Positions 34,047 to 46,451 of a stretch of 64,000 nucleotides of DNA are shown here, piece by piece. Position 1 is the stretch's first letter. Each line of letters starts with the position of its first letter. The stretch covers positions 62,001-126,000 of the forward strand of contig NW_026870554.1 of NCBI RefSeq assembly GCF_963576545.1, written 5' to 3'. The notes beneath the pieces are model-generated. The model was not told the DNA's origin, searched no databases, and worked only from the letters and a program-made list of their open reading frames with translations. The stretch is from Limanda limanda. Its lineage: Eukaryota; Chordata; Actinopteri; Pleuronectiformes; Pleuronectidae. Position numbers and translations under genes: made by a program.

Positions 34047-34223
34047 CCAAATGTCACTAAACAGCTGGAAACGGGGAGATAAGCCTTTTTTGGAAGCATT
34101 GATTAAGATTTCTGACTTTTTCATCACATGTCAGCCCAAGTGTCAGAAAAGCGCTGGAAACAGGGAGATAAGCCTTTTTTGGAAGAAATGGTTAAATTCT
34201 TGAATTTTTCATCACACATCATC

Positions 34224-36001
34224 CCAAATGTCACTAAACAGCCGGAAACGGGGAGATAAGCCTTTTTTGGAAGCATTGATTAAGATTTCTGACTTTTTCA
34301 TCACATGTCAGCCCAAGTGTCAAAAAAGCGCTGGAAACAGGGAAGATCTGCCTTTTTTTGGAAGAAAAGGTTATATTCTTGAATTTTTCATCACACATCA
34401 TCCCAAATGTCACTAAACAGCTGGCAACGGGGAGATAAGCCTTTTTTGGAAGCATTGATTAAGATTTCTGACTTTTTCATCACATGTCAGCCCAAGTGTC
34501 AAAAAAGCGCTGGAAACAGGGAGATCTGCCTTTTTTTGGAAGAAAAGGTTATTTTCTTGAATTTTTCATCACACATCATCCCAAATGTCACTAAACAGCT
34601 GGAAACGGGGAGATAAGCCTTTTTTGGAAGCATTGATTAAGATTTCTGACTTTTTCATCACATGTCGGCCAAAGTGTCAAAAAAGCGCTGGAAACAGGGA
34701 GATCTGCCTTTTTTTGGAAGAAAAGGTTATATTCTTGAATTTTTCATCACACATCATCCCAAATGTCACTAAACAGCTGGAAACGGGGAGATAAGCCTTT
34801 TTTGGAAGCAATGGTTAACATTTTGACTTTTTCATCACATATCAGCTCCAGTGTCAGAAATGCGCTGGAAACAGGGAGATCTGCCTTTTTTTGGAAGAAA
34901 AGGTTAAATTCTTGAATTTTTCATCACACATCATCCCAAATGTCACTAAACAGCTGGAAACGGGGAGATAAGCCTTTTTTGGAAGCATTGATTAAGATTT
35001 CTGACTTTTTCATCACATGTCAGCCCAAGTGTCAGAAAAGCGCTGGAAACAGGGAGATAAGCCTTTTTTGGAAGAAATGGTTAAATTCTTGAATTTTTCA
35101 TCACACATCATCCCAAATGTCACTAAACAGCCGGAAACGGGGAGATAAGCCTTTTTTGGAAGCATTGATTAAGATTTCTGACTTTTTCATCACATGTCAG
35201 CCCAAGTGTCAAAAAAGCGCTGGAAACAGGGAAGATCTGCCTTTTTTTGGAAGAAAAGGTTATATTCTTGAATTTTTCATCACACATCATCCCAAATGTC
35301 ACTAAACAGCTGGCAACGGGGAGATAAGCCTTTTTTGGAAGCATTGATTAAGATTTCTGACTTTTTCATCACATGTCAGCCCAAGTGTCAAAAAAGCGCT
35401 GGAAACAGGGAGATCTGCCTTTTTTTGGAAGAAAAGGTTATTTTCTTGAATTTTTCATCACACATCATCCCAAATGTCACTAAACAGCTGGAAACGGGGA
35501 GATAAGCCTTTTTTGGAAGCATTGATTAAGATTTCTGACTTTTTCATCACATGTCGGCCAAAGTGTCAAAAAAGCGCTGGAAACAGGGAGATCTGCCTTT
35601 TTTTGGAAGAAAAGGTTATATTCTTGAATTTTTCATCACACATCATCCCAAATGTCACTAAACAGCTGGAAACGGGGAGATAAGCCTTTTTTGGAAGCAA
35701 TGGTTAACATTTTGACTTTTTCATCACATATCAGCTCCAGTGTCAGAAATGCGCTGGAAACAGGGAGATCTGCCTTTTTTTGGAAGAAAAGGTTAAATTC
35801 TTGAATTTTTCATCACACATCATCCCAAATGTCACTAAACAGCTGGAAACGGGGAGATAAGCCTTTTTTGGAAGCATTGATTAAGATTTCTGACTTTTTC
35901 ATCACATGTCAGCCCAAGTGTCAGAAAGGCGCTGGAAACAGGGAGATAAGCCTTTTTTGGAAGAAATGGTTAAATTCTTGAATTTTTCATCACACATCAT
36001 C
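34224..36001 (+). repeat. Two 889-bp pentamers, copy 2 counterpart
   Basis: Pentamers start at 34224 and 35113 with the CAGCCGG, CTGGCAAC, GTCGGCCAAAG and AAATGCG markers in order. Here both second monomers have GTCAAAAAAGCG, while in copy 1 the second pentamer has GTCAGAAAAGCG. The last monomer has the private GTCAGAAAGGCG. Confidence 0.88.
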
Positions 36002-36709
36002 CCAAATGTCACTAAACAGCTGGAAACGGGGAGATCAGCCTTTTTTGGAAGCATTGATTAAGATTTCTGACTTTTTCATCACATGTCAGCCCAAGTGTCA
36101 AAAAAGCGCTGGAAACAGGGAAGATCTGCCTTTTTTTGGAAGAAAAGGTTATATTCTTGAATTTTTCATCACACATCATCCCAAATGTCACTAAACAGCT
36201 GGAAACGGGGAGATAAGCCTTTTTTGGAAGCATTGATTAAGATTTCTGACTTTTTCATCACATGTCAGCCCAAGTGTCAGAAAGCGCTGGAAACAGGGAG
36301 ATCTGCCTTTTTTTGGAAGAAAAGGTTATATTCTTGAATTTTTAATCACACATCATCCCAAATGTCACTAAACAGCGGGAAACGGGGAGATAAGCCTTTT
36401 TTGGAAGCATTTATTCAGATTTCTGACTTTTTCATCACATGTCAGCCCAAGTGTCAGAAAAGCGCTGGAAACAGGGAGATAAGCCTTTTTTGGAAGAAAT
36501 GGTTAAATTCTTGAATTTTTCATCACACATCATCCCAAATGTCACTAAACAGCTGGAAACGGGGAGATAAGCCTTTTTTGGAAGCAATGGTTAACATTTT
36601 GACTTTTTCATCACATATCAGCTCGTGTCAGAAAAGCGCTGGAAACAGGGAGATCTGCCGTTTTTTGGAAGAAAAGTTTAAATTCTTGAATTTTTCATCA
36701 CACATCATC

Positions 36710-39189
36710 CCAAATGTCACTAAACAGCTGGAAACGGGGAGTTCAGCCTTTTTTGGAAGCATTGATTAAGATTTCTGACTTTTTCATCACATGTCAGCCC
36801 AAGTGTCAGAAAAGCGCTGGAAACAGGGAGATCTGCCTTTTTTTGGAAGAAAAGGTTATATTCTTGAATTTTTCCTCACACATCATCCCAATGTCACTAA
36901 ACAGCTGGAAACTGGGAGATAAGCCTTTTTTGGAAGCAATGGTTAACATTTTGACTTTTTCATCACATATCAGCTCCAGTGTCAGAAAAGCGCTGGAAAC
37001 AGGGAGATCGGCCTTTTTTTGGAAGAAAAGGTTAAATTCTTGAATTTTTCATCACACATAATCCCAAATGTCACTAAACAGCTGGAAACGGGGAGATTAA
37101 GCCTTTTTTGGAAGCATTGATTAAGATTTCTGACTTTTTCATCACATGTCAGCCCAAGTGTCAGAAAAGCGCTGGAAACAGGGAGATAAGCCTTTTTTGG
37201 AAGAAATGGTTAAATTCTTGAATTTTTCATCACACATCATCCCAAATGTCACTAAACAGCTGTAAACGAGGAGATAAGCCTTTTTTGGAAGCATTGATTA
37301 AGATTTCTATCTTTTTCATCACATGTCAGCCCAAGTGTCAGAAAAGCGCTGGAAACAGGGAGATAAGCCTTTTTTGGAAGAAATGGTTAAATTCTTGAAT
37401 TTTTCATCACACATCATCCCAAATGTCACTTAACAGCTGGAAACGGGGAGATAAGCCTTTTTTGGAAGCAATGGTTAACATTTTGATTTTTTCATCACAT
37501 ATCAGCTCCAGTGTCAGAAAAGCGCTGGAAACAGGGAGATCTGCCTTTTTTTGGAAGAAAAGGTTAAATTCTTGAATTTTTCATCACACATCATCCCAAA
37601 TGTCACTAAACAGCTGGAAACGGGGAGTTCAGCCTTTTTTGGAAGCATTGATTAAGATTTCTGACTTTTTCATCACATGTCAGCCCAAGTGTCAGAAAAG
37701 CGCTGGAAACAGGGAGATCTGCCTTTTTTTGGAAGAAAAGGTTATATTCTTGAATTTTTCCTCACACATCATCCCAAATGTCACTAAACAGCTGGAAACT
37801 GGGAGATAAGCCTTTTTTGGAAGCAATGGTTAACATTTTGACTTTTTCATCACATATCAGCTCCAGTGTCAGAAAAGCGCTGGAAACAGGGAGATCGGCC
37901 TTTTTTTGGAAGAAAAGGTTAAATTCTTGAATTTTTCATCACACATAATCCCAAATGTCACTAAACAGCTGGAAACGGGGAGATAAGCCTTTTTTGGAAG
38001 CATTGATTAAGATTTCTGACTTTTTCATCACATGTCAGCCCAAGTGTCAGAAAAGCGCTGGAAACAGGGAGATAAGCCTTTTTTGGAAGAAATGGTTAAA
38101 TTCTTGAATTTTTCATCACACATCATCCCAAATGTCACTAAACAGCTGTAAACGAGGAGATAAGCCTTTTTTGGAAGCATTGATTAAGATTTCTATCTTT
38201 TTCATCACATGTCAGCCCAAGTGTCAGAAAAGCGCTGGAAACAGGGAGATAAGCCTTTTTTGGAAGAAATGGTTAAATTCTTGAATTTTTCATCACACAT
38301 CATCCCAAATGTCACTTAACAGCTGGAAACGGGGAGATAAGCCTTTTTTGGAAGCAATGGTTAACATTTTGACTTTTTCATCACATATCAGCTCCAGTGT
38401 CAGAAAAGCGCTGGAAACAGGGAGATCTGCCTTTTTTTGGAAGAAAAGGTTAAATTCTTGAATTTTTCATCACACATCATCCCAAATGTCACTAAACAGC
38501 TGGAAACGGGGAGATAAGCCTTTTTTGGAAGCATTGATTAAGATTTCTGACTTTTTCATCACATGTCAGCCCAAGTGTCAGAAAAGCGCTGGAAACAGGG
38601 AGATAAGCCTTTTTTGGAAGAAAAGGTTAAATTCTTGAATTTTTCATCACACATCATCCCAAATGTCACTAAACAGCTGGAAACGGGGAGATAAGCCTTT
38701 TTTGGAAGCAATGGTTAACATTTTGACTTTTTCATCACATATCAGCTCCAGTGTCAGAAAAGCGCTGGAAACAGGGAGATCTGCCTTTTTTTGGAAGAAA
38801 AGGTTAAATTCTTGAATTTTTCATCACACATCATCCCAAATGTCACTAAACAGCTGGAAACGGGGAGATAAGCCTTTTTTGGATGCAATGGTTAACATTT
38901 TGACTTTTTCATCACATATCAGCTCCAGTGTCAGAAAAGCGCTGGAAACAGGGAGATCTGCCTTTTTTTGGAAGAAAAGGTTAAATTCTTGAATTTTTCA
39001 TCACACATCATCCCAAATGTCACTAAACAGCTGGAAACGGGGAGATAAGCCTTTTTTGGAAGCATTGATTAAGATTTCTGGTTTTTTCATCACATGTCAG
39101 CCTAAGTGTCAGAAAAGCGCTGGAAACAGGGAGATAAGCCTTTTTTGGAAGAAATTGTTAAATTCTTGAATTTTTCATCACACATCATC
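36710..39189 (+). repeat. 885-bp pentamers and tail, copy 2 counterpart
   Basis: This matches 8512-10991 at offset 28198, including GAGTTCAGCC at both pentamer starts, TTTTGATTTTTTC near 37486, GGATGCAATGG near 38882 and CTGGTTTTTTC near 39080. Copy 2 has the 1-bp deletion near 36888, which brings two monomers into one reading frame for 109 codons by accident. Confidence 0.86.
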
Positions 39190-40784
39190 CCAAATGTCAC
39201 TAAACAGCTGGAAACGGGGAGATAAGCCTTTTTTGGAAGCATTGATTAAGATTTCTGACTTTTTCATCACATGTCAGCCCAAGTGTCAGAAAAGCGCTGG
39301 AAACAGGGAGATCTGCCTTTTTTTGGAAGAAAAGGTTATATTCTCGAATTTTTCATCACACATCATCCCAAATGTCACTAAACAGCTGGAAACAAGGAGA
39401 TCAGCCTTTTTTGGAAGCATTGATTAAGATTTCTGACTTTTTCATCACATGTCAGCCCAAGTGTCAGAAAAGCGCTGGAAACAGGGAGATCTGCCTTTTT
39501 TGGAAGAAATGGTTAAATTCTTGAATTTTTCATCACACATCATCCCAAATGTCACTAAACAGCTGGAAACGGGGAGATAAGCCTTTTTTGGAAGCATTGA
39601 TTAAGATTTCTGACTTTTTCATCACATGTCAGCCCAAGTGTCAGAAAAGCGCTGGAAACAGGGAGATAAGCCTTTTTTGGAAGAAATGGTTAAATTCTTG
39701 AATTTTTCATCACACATCATCCCAAATGTCACTAAACAGCTGGAAACGGGGAGATCAGCCTTTTTTAGAAGCATTGATTAAGATTTCTGACTTTTTCATC
39801 ACATGTCAGCCCAAGTGTCAGAAAAGCGCTGGAAACAGGGAGATAAGCCTTTTTTGGAAGAAAAGGTTAAATTCTTGAATTTTTCATCACACATCATCCC
39901 AAATGTCACTAAACAGCTGGAAACGGGGAGATAAGCCTTTTTTGGAAGCAATGGTTAACATTTTGACTTTTTCATCACATATCAGCTCCAGTGTCAGAAA
40001 AGCGCTGGAAACAGGGAGATCTGCCTTTTTTTGGAAGAAAAGGTTAAATTCTTGAATTTTTCATCACACATCATCCCAAATGTCACTAAACAGCTGGAAA
40101 CGGGGAGATAAGCCTTTTTTGGAAGCATTGATTAAGATTTCTGACTTTTTCATCACATGTCAGCCTAAGTGTCAGAAAAGCGCTGGAAACAGGGAGATAA
40201 GCCTTTTTTGGAAGAAATGGTTAAATTCTTGAATTTTTCATCACACATCATCCCAAATGTCACTAAACAGCTGGAAACGGGGAGATAAGCCTTTTTTGGA
40301 AGCATTGATTAAGATTTCTGACTTTTTCATCACATGTCAGCCCAAGTGTCAGAAAAGCGCTGGAAACAGGGAGATCTGCCTTTTTTTGGAAGAAAAGGTT
40401 ATATTCTTGAATTTTTCCTCACACATCATCCCAAATGTCACTAAACAGCTGGAAACTGGGAGATAAGCCTTTTTTGGAAGCAATGGTTAACATTTTGACT
40501 TTTTCATCACATATCAGCTCCAGTGTCAGAAAAGCGCTGGAAACAGGGAGATCTGCCTTTTTTTGGAAGAAAAGGTTAAATTCTTGAATTTTTCATCACA
40601 CATAATCCCAAATGTCACTAAACAGCTGGAAACGGGGAGATAAGCCTTTTTTGGAAGCATTGATTAAGATTTCTGACTTTTTCATCACATGTCAGCCCAA
40701 GTGTCAGAAAAGCGCTGGAAACAGGGAGATAAGCCTTTTTTGGAAGAAATGGTTAAATTCTTGAATTTTTCATCACACATCATC

Positions 40785-43700
40785 CCAAATGTCACTAAAC
40801 AGCTGTAAACGAGGAGATAAGCCTTTTTTGGAAGCATTGATTAAGATTTCTGTCTTCTTCATCACATGTCAGCCCAAGTGTCAGAAAAGCGCTGGAAACA
40901 GGGAGATAAGCCTTTTTTGGAAGAAAAGGTTAAATTCTTGAATTTTTCATCACACATCATCCCAAATGTCACTTAACAGCTGGAAACGGGGAGATAAGCC
41001 TTTTTTGGAAGCAATGGTTAACATTTTGACTTTTTCATCACATATCAGCTCCAGTGTCAGAAAAGCGCTGGAAACAGGGAGATCTGCCTTTTTTTGGAAG
41101 AAAAGGTTAAATTCTTGAGTTTTTCATCACACATCATCCCAAATGTCACTAAACAGCTGGAAACGGGGAGATAAGCCTTTTTTGGAAGCATTGATTAAGA
41201 TTTCTGACTTTTTCATCACTGTCAGCCCAAGTGTCAGAAAAGCGCTGGAAACAGGGAGATAAGCCTTTTTTGGAAGAAAAGGTTAAATTCTTGAATTTTT
41301 CATCACACATCATCCCAAATGTCACTAAACAGCTGGAAACGGGGAGATAAGCCTTTTTTGGAAGCAATGGTTAACATTTTGACTTTTTCATCACATATCA
41401 GCTCCAGTGTCAGAAAAGCGCTGGAAACAGGGACATCTGCCTTTTTTTGGAAGAAAAGGTTAAATTCTTGAATTTTTCATCACACATCATCCCAAATGTC
41501 ACTAAACAGCTGGAAACGGGGAGATAAGCCTTTTTTGGAAGCATTGATTAAGATTTCTGACTTTTTCATCACATGTCAGCCTAAGTGTCAGAAAAGCGCT
41601 GGAAACAGGGAGATAAGCCTTTTTTGGAAGAAATTGTTAAATTCTTGAATTTTTCATCACACATCATCCCAAATGTCACTAAACAGCTGGAAACGGGGAG
41701 ATAAGCCTTTTTTGGAAGCATTGATTAAGATTTCTGACTTTTTCATCACATGTCAGCCCAAGTGTCAGAAAAGCGCTGGAAACAGGGAGATCTGCCTTTT
41801 TTTGGAAGAAAAGGTTATATTCTCGAATTTTTCATCACACATCATCCCAAATGTCACTAAACAGCTGGAAACGGGGAGATCAGCCTTTTTTGGAAGCATT
41901 GATTAAGATTTCTGACTTTTTCATCACATGTCAGCCCAAGTGTCAGAAAAGCGCTGGAAACAGGGAGATCTGCCTTTTTTGGAAGAAATGGTTAAATTCT
42001 TGAATTTTTCATCACACATCATCCCAAATGTCACTAAACAGCTGGAAACGGGGAGATAAGCCTTTTTTGGAAGCATTGATTAAGATTTCTGACTTTTTCA
42101 TCACATGTCAGCCCAAGTGTCAGAAAAGCGCTGGAAACAGGGAGATAAGCCTTTTTTGGAAGAAATGGTTAAATTCTTGAATTTTTCATCACACATCATC
42201 CCAAATGTCACTAAACAGCTGGAAACGGGGAGATCAGCCTTTTTTAGAAGCATTGATTAAGATTTCTGACTTTTTCATCACATGTCAGCCTAAGTGTCAG
42301 AAAAGCGCTGGAAACAGGGAGATAAGCCTTTTTTGGAAGAAATTGTTAAATTCTTGAATTTTTCATCACACATCATCCCAAATGTCACTAAACAGCTGGA
42401 AACGGGGAGATAAGCCTTTTTTGGAAGCATTGATTAAGATTTCTGACTTTTTCATCACATGTCAGCCCAAGTGTCAGAAAAGCGCTGGAAACAGGGAGAT
42501 CTGCCTTTTTTTGGAAGAAAAGGTTATATTCTCGAATTTTTCATCACACATCATCCCAAATGTCACTAAACAGCTGGAAACGGGGAGATCAGCCTTTTTT
42601 GGAAGCATTGATTAAGATTTCTGACTTTTTCATCACATGTCAGCCCAAGTGTCAGAAAAGCGCTGGAAACAGGGAGATCTGCCTTTTTTGGAAGAAATGG
42701 TTAAATTCTTGAATTTTTCATCACACATCATCCCAAATGTCACTAAACAGCTGGAAACGGGGAGATAAGCCTTTTTTGGAAGCATTGATTAAGATTTCTG
42801 ACTTTTTCATCACATGTCAGCCCAAGTGTCAGAAAAGCGCTGGAAACAGGGAGATAAGCCTTTTTTGGAAGAAATGGTTAAATTCTTGAATTTTTCATCA
42901 CACATCATCCCAAATGTCACTAAACAGCTGGAAACGGGGAGATCAGCCTTTTTTAGAAGCATTGATTAAGATTTCTGACTTTTTCATCACATGTCAGCCC
43001 AAGTGTCAGAAAAGCGCTGGAAACAGGGAGATAAGCCTTTTTTGGAAGAAAAGGTTAAATTCTTGAATTTTTCATCACACATCATCCCAAATGTCACTAA
43101 ACAGCTGGAAACGGGGAGATAAGCCTTTTTTGGAAGCAATGGTTAACATTTTGACTTTTTCATCACATATCAGCTCCAGTGTCAGAAAAGCGCTGGAAAC
43201 AGGGAGATCTGCCTTTTTTTGGAAGAAAAGGTTAAATTCTTGAATTTTTCATCACACATCATCCCAAATGTCACTAAACAGCTGGAAACGGGGAGATAAG
43301 CCTTTTTTGGAAGCAATGGTTAACATTTTGACTTTTTCATCACATATCAGCTCCAGTGTCAGAAAAGCGCTGGAAACAGGGAGATCTGCCTTTTTTTGGA
43401 AGAAAAGGTTAAATTCTTGAATTTTTCATCACACATCATCCCAAATGTCACTAAACAGCTGGAAACGGGGAGATAAGCCTTTTTTGGAAGCATTGATTAA
43501 GATTTCTGACTTTTTCATCACATGTCAGCCTAAGTGTCAGAAAAGCGCTGGAAACAGGGAGATAAGCCTTTTTTGGAAGAAATGGTTAAATTCTTGAATT
43601 TTTCATCACACATCATCCCAAATGTCACTAAACAGCTGTAAACGAGGAGATAAGCCTTTTTTGGAAGCATTGATTAAGATTTCTGTCTTCTTCATCACAT

Positions 43701-46451
43701 GTCAGCCCAAGTGTCAGAAAAGCGCTGGAAACAGGGAGATAAGCCTTTTTTGGAAGAAATGGTTAAATTCTTGAATTTTTCATCACACATCATCCCAAAT
43801 GTCACTTAACAGCTGGAAACGGGGAGATAAGCCTTTTTTGGAAGCAATGGTTAACATTTTGACTTTTTCATCACATATCAGCTCCAGTGTCAGAAAAGCG
43901 CTGGAAACAGGGAGATCTGCCTTTTTTTGGAAGAAAAGGTTAAATTCTTGAGTTTTTCATCACACATCATCCCAAATGTCACTAAACAGCTGGAAACGGG
44001 GAGATAAGCCTTTTTTGGAAGCATTGATTAAGATTTCTGACTTTTTCATCACATGTCAGCCCAAGTGTCAGAAAAGCGCTGGAAACAGGGAGATAAGCCT
44101 TTTTTGGAAGAAAAGGTTAAATTCTTGAATTTTTCATCACACATCATCCCAAATGTCACTAAACAGCTGGAAACGGGGAGATAAGCCTTTTTTGGAAGCA
44201 ATGGTTAACATTTTGACTTTTTCATCACATATCAGCTCCAGTGTCAGAAAAGCGCTGGAAACAGGGACATCTGCCTTTTTTTGGAAGAAAAGGTTAAATT
44301 CTTGAATTTTTCATCACACATCATCCCAAATGTCACTAAACAGCTGGAAACGGGGAGATAAGCCTTTTTTGGAAGCATTGATTAAGATTTCTGACTTTTT
44401 CATCACATGTCAGCCTAAGTGTCAGAAAAGCGCTGGAAACAGGGAGATAAGCCTTTTTTGGAAGAAATTGTTAAATTCTTGAATTTTTCATCACACATCA
44501 TCCCAAATGTCACTAAACAGCTGGAAACGGGGAGATAAGCCTTTTTTGGAAGCATTGATTAAGATTTCTGACTTTTTCATCACATGTCAGCCCAAGTGTC
44601 AGAAAAGCGCTGGAAACAGGGAGATCTGCCTTTTTTTGGAAGAAAAGGTTATATTCTCGAATTTTTCATCACACATCATCCCAAATGTCACTAAACAGCT
44701 GGAAACGGGGAGATCAGCCTTTTTTGGAAGCATTGATTAAGATTTCTGACTTTTTCATCACATGTCAGCCCAAGTGTCAGAAAAGCGCTGGAAACAGGGA
44801 GATCTGCCTTTTTTGGAAGAAATGGTTAAATTCTTGAATTTTTCATCACACATCATCCCAAATGTCACTAAACAGCTGGAAACGGGGAGATAAGCCTTTT
44901 TTGGAAGCATTGATTAAGATTTCTGACTTTTTCATCACATGTCAGCCCAAGTGTCAGAAAAGCGCTGGAAACAGGGAGATAAGCCTTTTTTGGAAGAAAT
45001 GGTTAAATTCTTGAATTTTTCATCACACATCATCCCAAATGTCACTAAACAGCTGGAAACGGGGAGATCAGCCTTTTTTAGAAGCATTGATTAAGATTTC
45101 TGACTTTTTCATCACATGTCAGCCTAAGTGTCAGAAAAGCGCTGGAAACAGGGAGATAAGCCTTTTTTGGAAGAAATTGTTAAATTCTTGAATTTTTCAT
45201 CACACATCATCCCAAATGTCACTAAACAGCTGGAAACGGGGAGATAAGCCTTTTTTGGAAGCATTGATTAAGATTTCTGACTTTTTCATCACATGTCAGC
45301 CCAAGTGTCAGAAAAGCGCTGGAAACAGGGAGATCTGCCTTTTTTTGGAAGAAAAGGTTATATTCTCGAATTTTTCATCACACATCATCCCAAATGTCAC
45401 TAAACAGCTGGAAACGGGGAGATCAGCCTTTTTTGGAAGCATTGATTAAGATTTCTGACTTTTTCATCACATGTCAGCCCAAGTGTCAGAAAAGCGCTGG
45501 AAACAGGGAGATCTGCCTTTTTTGGAAGAAATGGTTAAATTCTTGAATTTTTCATCACACATCATCCCAAATGTCACTAAACAGCTGGAAACGGGGAGAT
45601 AAGCCTTTTTTGGAAGCATTGATTAAGATTTCTGACTTTTTCATCACATGTCAGCCCAAGTGTCAGAAAAGCGCTGGAAACAGGGAGATAAGCCTTTTTT
45701 GGAAGAAATGGTTAAATTCTTGAATTTTTCATCACACATCATCCCAAATGTCACTAAACAGCTGGAAACGGGGAGATCAGCCTTTTTTAGAAGCATTGAT
45801 TAAGATTTCTGACTTTTTCATCACATGTCAGCCCAAGTGTCAGAAAAGCGCTGGAAACAGGGAGATAAGCCTTTTTTGGAAGAAAAGGTTAAATTCTTGA
45901 ATTTTTCATCACACATCATCCCAAATGTCACTAAACAGCTGGAAACGGGGAGATAAGCCTTTTTTGGAAGCAATGGTTAACATTTTGACTTTTTCATCAC
46001 ATATCAGCTCCAGTGTCAGAAAAGCGCTGGAAACAGGGAGATCTGCCTTTTTTTGGAAGAAAAGGTTAAATTCTTGAATTTTTCATCACACATCATCCCA
46101 AATGTCACTAAACAGCTGGAAACGGGGAGATAAGCCTTTTTTGGAAGCAATGGTTAACATTTTGACTTTTTCATCACATATCAGCTCCAGTGTCAGAAAA
46201 GCGCTGGAAACAGGGAGATCTGCCTTTTTTTGGAAGAAAAGGTTAAATTCTTGAATTTTTCATCACACATCATCCCAAATGTCACTAAACAGCTGGAAAC
46301 GGGGAGATAAGCCTTTTTTGGAAGCATTGATTAAGATTTCTGACTTTTTCATCACATGTCAGCCTAAGTGTCAGAAAAGCGCTGGAAACAGGGAGATAAG
46401 CCTTTTTTGGAAGAAATGGTTAAATTCTTGAATTTTTCATCACACATCATC
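40785..46451 (+). repeat. 2834-bp (16-monomer) tandem duplication inside copy 2
   Basis: The segment 40785-43617 is followed by 43618-46451 with the same order: CTGTAAACGAGG monomer, CTTGAGTTTTTC monomer, A1/B4, A2 with GGGACATCTGCC, A1 with AAATTG, then a tetramer and a heptamer. The rare GGGACATCTGCC occurs at 41431 and 44265, exactly 2834 bp apart, which is strong evidence for duplication after the 28-kb event. Copy 1 lacks this duplication and has a nonamer and a heptamer duplication instead. Confidence 0.87.

Noticed and set aside
28725..35113. Assembly error as the sole explanation for the repeated blocks
   Set aside because: Copies carry private single-base differences and distinct breakpoints, which argue for real separate copies, although only spanning long reads can settle this.
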